From positions 773,374-837,373 of the forward strand of contig NZ_NJGG01000001.1 of NCBI RefSeq assembly GCF_002224225.1: a stretch of 64,000 nucleotides of DNA, read 5' to 3'. The translations under genes and the position numbers were made by a program. Shown one piece after another: positions 60,514 through 64,000 of this stretch (its first letter is position 1; each line of letters opens with the position of its first letter). The notes under the pieces are model-generated. The model was not told where the DNA came from and made no database searches. It saw only the letters and a program-made list of their open reading frames with translations. Origin of the DNA: Polynucleobacter cosmopolitanus (lineage in GTDB: Bacteria; Pseudomonadota; Gammaproteobacteria; Burkholderiales; Burkholderiaceae).

Positions 60514-62034
60514 ATGAATTTATATCAGTTACTAGAATCCGGCTTTCCAAAAGATAAACCATCATGCGCGATTGAAACGCATGATGGTTTGTTTTATAGC
60601 TGGGATGATTTAGAAAAGGCCACATCAAAAATGGCCAACCTGTTGGCAAGCTTGCGCTTACCTCAGGGATCCAGAGTTGCAGTTCAGGTTGAGAAATCAC
60701 CTGAAGCACTCTTTTTATATTTGGCAACACTCAAAGCAGGTTTGGTGTATTTGCCATTGAATACGGCTTATCAAGCTGCTGAGATTGAGTACTTTATTGG
60801 CAACGCTGAACCAGCGGTGATGGTTTGCAGTCCTAAGAATTTCTCATGGGTGTCTAAAGTTGCTTTCAAGGCTGGCACGAAGCATGTCTTCACCTTGGGT
60901 GAAGATCGCACGGGCACACTTTTGGATCGTGCGGCGACGCAATCTGATAAGTTCAAAACGGTCAAGCGTGATGATGACGATTTGGCGGCCATTCTTTACA
61001 CCTCAGGCACAACCGGTAGAAGCAAGGGTGCGATGTTGACCCACGGTAACTTGGGTAGCAATGCTGAAGTGCTGAAGAAGTTCTGGGCTTGGAAAAAAGG
61101 CGATGTTTTATTACATGCTTTGCCAATTTTCCACGTGCATGGCTTATTCGTTGCTTCCCATGGAGCTTTGCTCAATGGTAGCAAGATGATTTGGTTGCCA
61201 CGTTTGGATACCAAAGAGTTGATCAAGCACATGCCAAGATCAACAGTGATGATGGGTGTGCCAACTTTTTATGTGCGCCTATTGCTAGATAAAGAATTCA
61301 GTAAGCAAACTGTTAAAAACATGCGTTTATTTGTTTCTGGTTCTGCTCCGTTGTTGACTGAGACCTTCAATCTTTTCAAAGAAAGAACAGGTCACACAAT
61401 TCTTGAGCGTTATGGCATGAGTGAAACAGTGATGTTGGTTTCTAATCCCTATGAGGGTGCTCGTGTAGGCGGCTCTGTGGGCGTGCCTTTGCCTAAGACC
61501 CAGGTTCGCATCACGACGGACGACGGCAAGCTTTGTGGCGTTAATCAAATTGGCAGTGTTGAAGTCAAGGGTCCGAACGTATTCAAAGGTTACTGGCGCA
61601 TGCCTGAAAAAACCAAAGAAGAGTTCACCAAAGACGGTTGGTTCAAAACAGGTGATGTTGGGCGTTGGGGCGGTGAGACCAGTGCTGGCAAGGTGCCTGA
61701 TAACTATCTTTGCATCGTTGGCAGAAGTAAAGATTTGATCATTTCTGGTGGTTACAACGTGTATCCAAAAGAGATTGAGAGTTTTATTGATGACATGAAT
61801 GGAGTTGATGAGAGTGCTGTGATTGGTGTACCTCATCCTGACTTTGGTGAGGCGGTGGTGGCGGTTGTGGTTGCTAAGCCAGGGGCTAAACTCAATTCAG
61901 ATGCAATGATTGCTGATCTCAAAGGCAAGATTGCTAACTTCAAGGTTCCAAAGAAAGTCATCATTGTTTCTGAGTTACCGAGAAACGCGATGGGTAAAGT
62001 GCAGAAAAATGTTCTGCGCCAAACCTATGCATGA
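60514..62034 (+). CDS. matB: Malonyl-CoA synthetase (acyl-CoA synthetase family)
   Basis: A 506-residue AMP-forming ligase making malonyl-CoA from malonate, CoA and ATP. Core motifs: LAAILYTSGTTGRSKGAMLTHGNL, ERYGMSETVML, GYWRMPEKTKEEFTKDGWFKTGDVG, and the C-terminal IVGRSKDLIISGGYNVYPKEIE with ELPRNAMGKVQK. Malonate specificity is inferred from the neighbouring decarboxylase and the close match in order to known mat operons. A terminator follows 47 bp after the stop. Confidence 0.88.
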   Translation: MNLYQLLESGFPKDKPSCAIETHDGLFYSWDDLEKATSKMANLLASLRLPQGSRVAVQVEKSPEALFLYLATLKAGLVYLPLNTAYQAAEIEYFIGNAEPAVMVCSPKNFSWVSKVAFKAGTKHVFTLGEDRTGTLLDRAATQSDKFKTVKRDDDDLAAILYTSGTTGRSKGAMLTHGNLGSNAEVLKKFWAWKKGDVLLHALPIFHVHGLFVASHGALLNGSKMIWLPRLDTKELIKHMPRSTVMMGVPTFYVRLLLDKEFSKQTVKNMRLFVSGSAPLLTETFNLFKERTGHTILERYGMSETVMLVSNPYEGARVGGSVGVPLPKTQVRITTDDGKLCGVNQIGSVEVKGPNVFKGYWRMPEKTKEEFTKDGWFKTGDVGRWGGETSAGKVPDNYLCIVGRSKDLIISGGYNVYPKEIESFIDDMNGVDESAVIGVPHPDFGEAVVAVVVAKPGAKLNSDAMIADLKGKIANFKVPKKVIIVSELPRNAMGKVQKNVLRQTYA

Positions 62035-62080
62035 GCTTTAGGGCTATGACCAGGAATTAATGGTCATAAGGTTAGGTACT

Positions 62081-62114
62081 AAGTAAAAGGCCTTCGTGAG
62101 AAGGCCTTTTACTT
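62081..62114. terminator. Bidirectional terminator after matB
   Basis: A 14-bp stem (62081-62094 with 62101-62114) around a CGTGAG loop, with A- and T-runs, between the converging matB and TSUP transporter genes. Confidence 0.92.
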
Positions 62115-62138
62115 TTATGAACGATTTTCTAAAATCTT

Positions 62139-62960
62139 TTAATAAAGACCTAAGGTGATCAGACCTTTGTTGAGCATGTAGGCTGACAGTACGAACAGCA
62201 CCAAGGCAAAGACTTTTTTCAGTTGTGCCACATTGAGTTGGTGGGCAACTTTGGCCCCAAGTGGAGCGGTGACCACACTGGCCAGTGCAATACAAACAAG
62301 GGCTGGCACATAGATGTAACCAACAGAGCCGCTGGGGAGGTTGGGGTTGCCGTAGCCACTGAAGATATAAGCTATCGCGCTGGCTAGAGCAATTGGGAAT
62401 CCCAGAGCTGCAGAGGTAGCAACGGCATGGTGCATCGTGACGTTGCACCAGGTCATGAAGGGAACTGATATGAAGCCACCACCAGCCCCGACCAGGCTTG
62501 ATAAAAATCCAATGAAACTACCGGCACCAAACATGCCAACTTTGCCAGGCAGCGTGCGACTTGGTTTAGGTTTTTTGTTGGCCAACATTTGGTAGCCAGA
62601 AAAACCAACAAATAAAGCAAAAATTAGAGATAGCCAAGATGTTTTAAGTAGGGCAAATAATTTACCGCCGCCTAACAGAGCGCCAATCAAGATGCCGGGC
62701 ACTAGAAGAATGACGATGTCCCAGCGCACGGCGCCACGTTTGTGATGAGCTCTCACAGAGGACAACGACGTGAAGATGATGGTGGCCATCGATGTAGCAA
62801 TGGCTATGTGAACCACCACTTCAAGAGGAAAGCCATACAGTGTGAATAAGAAGGTCAGGAAGGGCACCATGATCATGCCCCCACCAATCCCTAATAAACC
62901 AGCTGCAAAGCCTGTGAAACTTCCAAGAACTGCCAGTGCACCGATTTGAATAAGGGTCAT
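62139..62960 (-). CDS. TSUP (TauE/SafE) family membrane transporter
   Basis: A 273-residue inner-membrane protein of the TauE/SafE family, thought to export sulfite or sulfoacetate-type anions. Eight helices in two repeats, with GFAAGLLGIGGGMIMVPFLTFLF (near 18-40) and GFLSSLVGAGGGFISVPFMTWCNV (near 154-177), the duplicated GxGGG signature. The cytochrome c gene ends 11 bp upstream, so they are probably transcribed together. The substrate is not known. Confidence 0.88.
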   Translation of the reverse strand: MTLIQIGALAVLGSFTGFAAGLLGIGGGMIMVPFLTFLFTLYGFPLEVVVHIAIATSMATIIFTSLSSVRAHHKRGAVRWDIVILLVPGILIGALLGGGKLFALLKTSWLSLIFALFVGFSGYQMLANKKPKPSRTLPGKVGMFGAGSFIGFLSSLVGAGGGFISVPFMTWCNVTMHHAVATSAALGFPIALASAIAYIFSGYGNPNLPSGSVGYIYVPALVCIALASVVTAPLGAKVAHQLNVAQLKKVFALVLFVLSAYMLNKGLITLGLY

Positions 62961-62970
62961 TGATTACTCT

Positions 62971-63282
62971 TTATTTGAATTTATAGAATTGTTGATTGAG
63001 GTAAGCGACTAAATCGGCTTCGTCTTCTGGAAATAAGTCCAAACGCATTTCTGTGTTGCACATGCTCACCATGAACTTGAGGCGTGCAGGATCTTTAACT
63101 TTACGGTCAGCCCTGGTGTAGATGATGTCACCGTTACCAAGACCAGATTTTTGTGCATGGCATTGATAGCACTTGGCTTGATGAAGAGTTTTGCCATTGT
63201 TCACATCCGCTGAGAATGCTGGTGATGCAATGGTGGTTGATGCAATTAAAAGACTTGCTGCGAAGATAGATTTCTTAAACAT
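62971..63282 (-). CDS. Small periplasmic cytochrome c
   Basis: A 103-residue protein with signal peptide (FKKSIFAASLLIASTTIASPAFS) and one heme-attachment motif CYQCH near residues 38-42. Possible axial methionines are in KFMVSMCNTEMRLDLFPEDEADLVAYLNQQFYKF. This fits small diheme- or mono-heme electron carriers beside sulfur or organic-acid oxidation genes; only one CxxCH is present. Its partner is unknown. Confidence 0.82.
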   Translation of the reverse strand: MFKKSIFAASLLIASTTIASPAFSADVNNGKTLHQAKCYQCHAQKSGLGNGDIIYTRADRKVKDPARLKFMVSMCNTEMRLDLFPEDEADLVAYLNQQFYKFK

Positions 63283-63309
63283 CCCAATTCCCTTCTAAAG
63301 GCTTTTTAA

Positions 63310-63520
63310 AAGATTCCCCACCTTGGCCGCTAGGCCGTCATCCTGAACCCAGTAGGTTCAAGTTGGCATGGCAATAATGTTTTGGGTGCATCAAGTCTTT
63401 CAGGGAGAGTCTGACCCGAAGTCAAAGTCTATGAGTAACGAGACGCTCGCGCCCACACTATATGGCCCACGCCTGATGCTTGCGCATCGGTTCAAGGAAC
63501 TATTGGCCTTGGCGCACCAG
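63310..63520 (-). ncRNA. ssrS: 6S RNA
   Basis: The stretch behind zapA on the minus strand is the usual home of 6S RNA, which binds the sigma-70 RNA polymerase in stationary phase. Read on the minus strand, it contains CTTGAACCTACTGGGTTC and GACGGCCTAGCGGCC near the 3' end, close to the E. coli pattern, and a terminal stem formed by CCCTACCTGG (about 63520-63510) with CCAAGGTGGGG near 63312-63322. A central unpaired bubble could be drawn. The 5' end appears to lie inside the last zapA codons. Exact ends are estimates. Confidence 0.82.
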
Positions 63521-63842
63521 GTAGGGAAAGCATTTTCAGCGCAGAATCAACGGATGCTTCAATTTGATCAACTTTGCCCTGTAAGGCAGTCATTTGATCA
63601 AGGCTGGCACCAGGATTTTCTGTGTTGCTGAGATTCATTTTGGCTGCTTGAAGGTCGCCTGCTAATTTAATAGCGGTCATGATGGCGGCACGTTCAATGC
63701 TGCGATTACCAGCAGATAACGCTGCTTCTAGTTGTTCGTCAACGAGGGCAGCAGCAGCTCTGAGGCTGGTTTCATGTTCTGGCGTTGTGGAAAACGCAAA
63801 TTTCTGACCTGCCAAAGTAAGTTCAATGCGGTGTTGGCTCAT
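63492..63842 (-). CDS. zapA: Cell division protein ZapA
   Basis: ZapA binds and bundles FtsZ filaments at the division site. The 116 residues carry the N-terminal FtsZ-binding beta-hairpin (HRIELTLAGQKFAFSTTPEHETSLRAAAALVDEQL) and a long coiled coil (NRSIERAAIMTAIKLAGDLQAAKMNLSN..., KVDQIEASVDSALKML). It overlaps by 3 bases with the preceding zapB-like gene (TGA within CATTGA-type junction) and its last 10 codons probably lie in the 6S RNA transcript. Confidence 0.92.
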   Translation of the reverse strand: MSQHRIELTLAGQKFAFSTTPEHETSLRAAAALVDEQLEAALSAGNRSIERAAIMTAIKLAGDLQAAKMNLSNTENPGASLDQMTALQGKVDQIEASVDSALKMLSLPGAPRPIVP

Positions 63843-64000
63843 TGCATATCCTTAGGGTGGACAGAAAGTAAGTCTAGTTGGCCAGTATCAGCTTGGCTCG
63901 GTAATTTTTCCAAGATCTGCTGAATTCGTCCTTGAGCATCTTCAATCTTATTCTCAAGGGCCAAGCGTTCTTTATGGGATTGCTCCACAGCTTCTAGTAA
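63839..64000 (-). CDS. ZapB-like/TIGR02449-type coiled-coil protein, C-terminal part (partial)
   Basis: The frame is open to the end of the window and gives 53 residues: LLEAVEQSHKERLALENKIE and DAQGRIQQILEKLPSQADTG, then a short tail ending KDMQ. The heptad pattern and the place just upstream of zapA match the small coiled-coil protein that precedes zapA in many proteobacteria. Its stop codon overlaps the zapA start (ATGA), so the two are translated together. The beginning lies outside the window. Confidence 0.72.
   Translation of the reverse strand, partial: LLEAVEQSHKERLALENKIEDAQGRIQQILEKLPSQADTGQLDLLSVHPKDMQ

Noticed and set aside
62044-62448. 134-residue minus-strand frame rich in Cys and Gln
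   Set aside because: Shadow of the TSUP transporter gene in another frame; it also crosses the terminator at 62081-62114.
1-64000. CRISPR arrays and insertion sequences
   Set aside because: No regularly spaced repeat series, Cas gene or transposase-like frame was seen on either strand.

Overview
This 64 kb window looks like chromosomal DNA of a freshwater betaproteobacterium of the Burkholderiales, most like Polynucleobacter or a close relative. That placement rests on gene order and protein character: xseA-sodB, yajQ-murB, the rng-maf-rlmH-rsfS-nadD-hemF-purD-yebC run, lptGF/pepA/holC, orphan Bug-type solute receptors and a moderate GC content. No search was possible, so genus level is inference.

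Layout. 1-6780: core housekeeping genes (xseA end, sodB, yajQ, murB, an AEC transporter, xerD, plsY, a universal stress protein, DUF2237 and DCC-family proteins). 6829-25459: an integrated genomic island of about 18.6 kb, bounded by a 45-bp direct repeat of the 3' part of tRNA-Lys(TTT), with the intact tRNA next to a tyrosine integrase at the right end. 25490-49341: core genes again (amiC, tsaE, queG, azlCD, an ArsR regulator, rhlE, gluQRS, dnaE, two glycosyltransferases, msbA, rng to yebC, two oxidoreductases). 49392-64000: tRNA-Leu, rlmJ, a CysB-type regulator, lptFG, pepA, holC, lgt, a malonate-use operon (regulator, malonyl-CoA decarboxylase, Bug receptor, malonyl-CoA synthetase), a TSUP transporter, a cytochrome c, 6S RNA, zapA and the end of a zapB-like gene.

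The island has a cargo half and a core half. The cargo (7.0-20.0 kb) is metal defence: a CDF transporter with an HMA-like N-terminus, a periplasmic copper operon (Cys-rich protein, short TolC, multicopper oxidase, cupredoxin, CusF-like protein, DUF411) and an HME-RND efflux operon (CzcI-like, CzcC-like, stand-alone adaptor domain, CzcB-like, CzcA-like, small periplasmic protein). Three broken tRNA-Phe 3' ends punctuate the cargo, so it appears to have been assembled from tRNA-Phe-targeting cassettes. The core (20.1-25.3 kb, minus strand) holds an integrase, small unknown proteins, a family-A DNA polymerase with an exonuclease domain, a winged-helix-like protein and a P27-like small terminase, but no capsid, portal or large terminase. 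This resembles a phage satellite carrying metal-resistance cargo and is the most interesting system in the window.

Regulatory structures worth checking: a leader hairpin that would hide the ribosome-binding site of the island's replication operon; two mutually exclusive hairpins behind the czcI-like gene; a hairpin holding the rhlE start codon; and a MatR-like operator overlapping the start of the malonate regulator.
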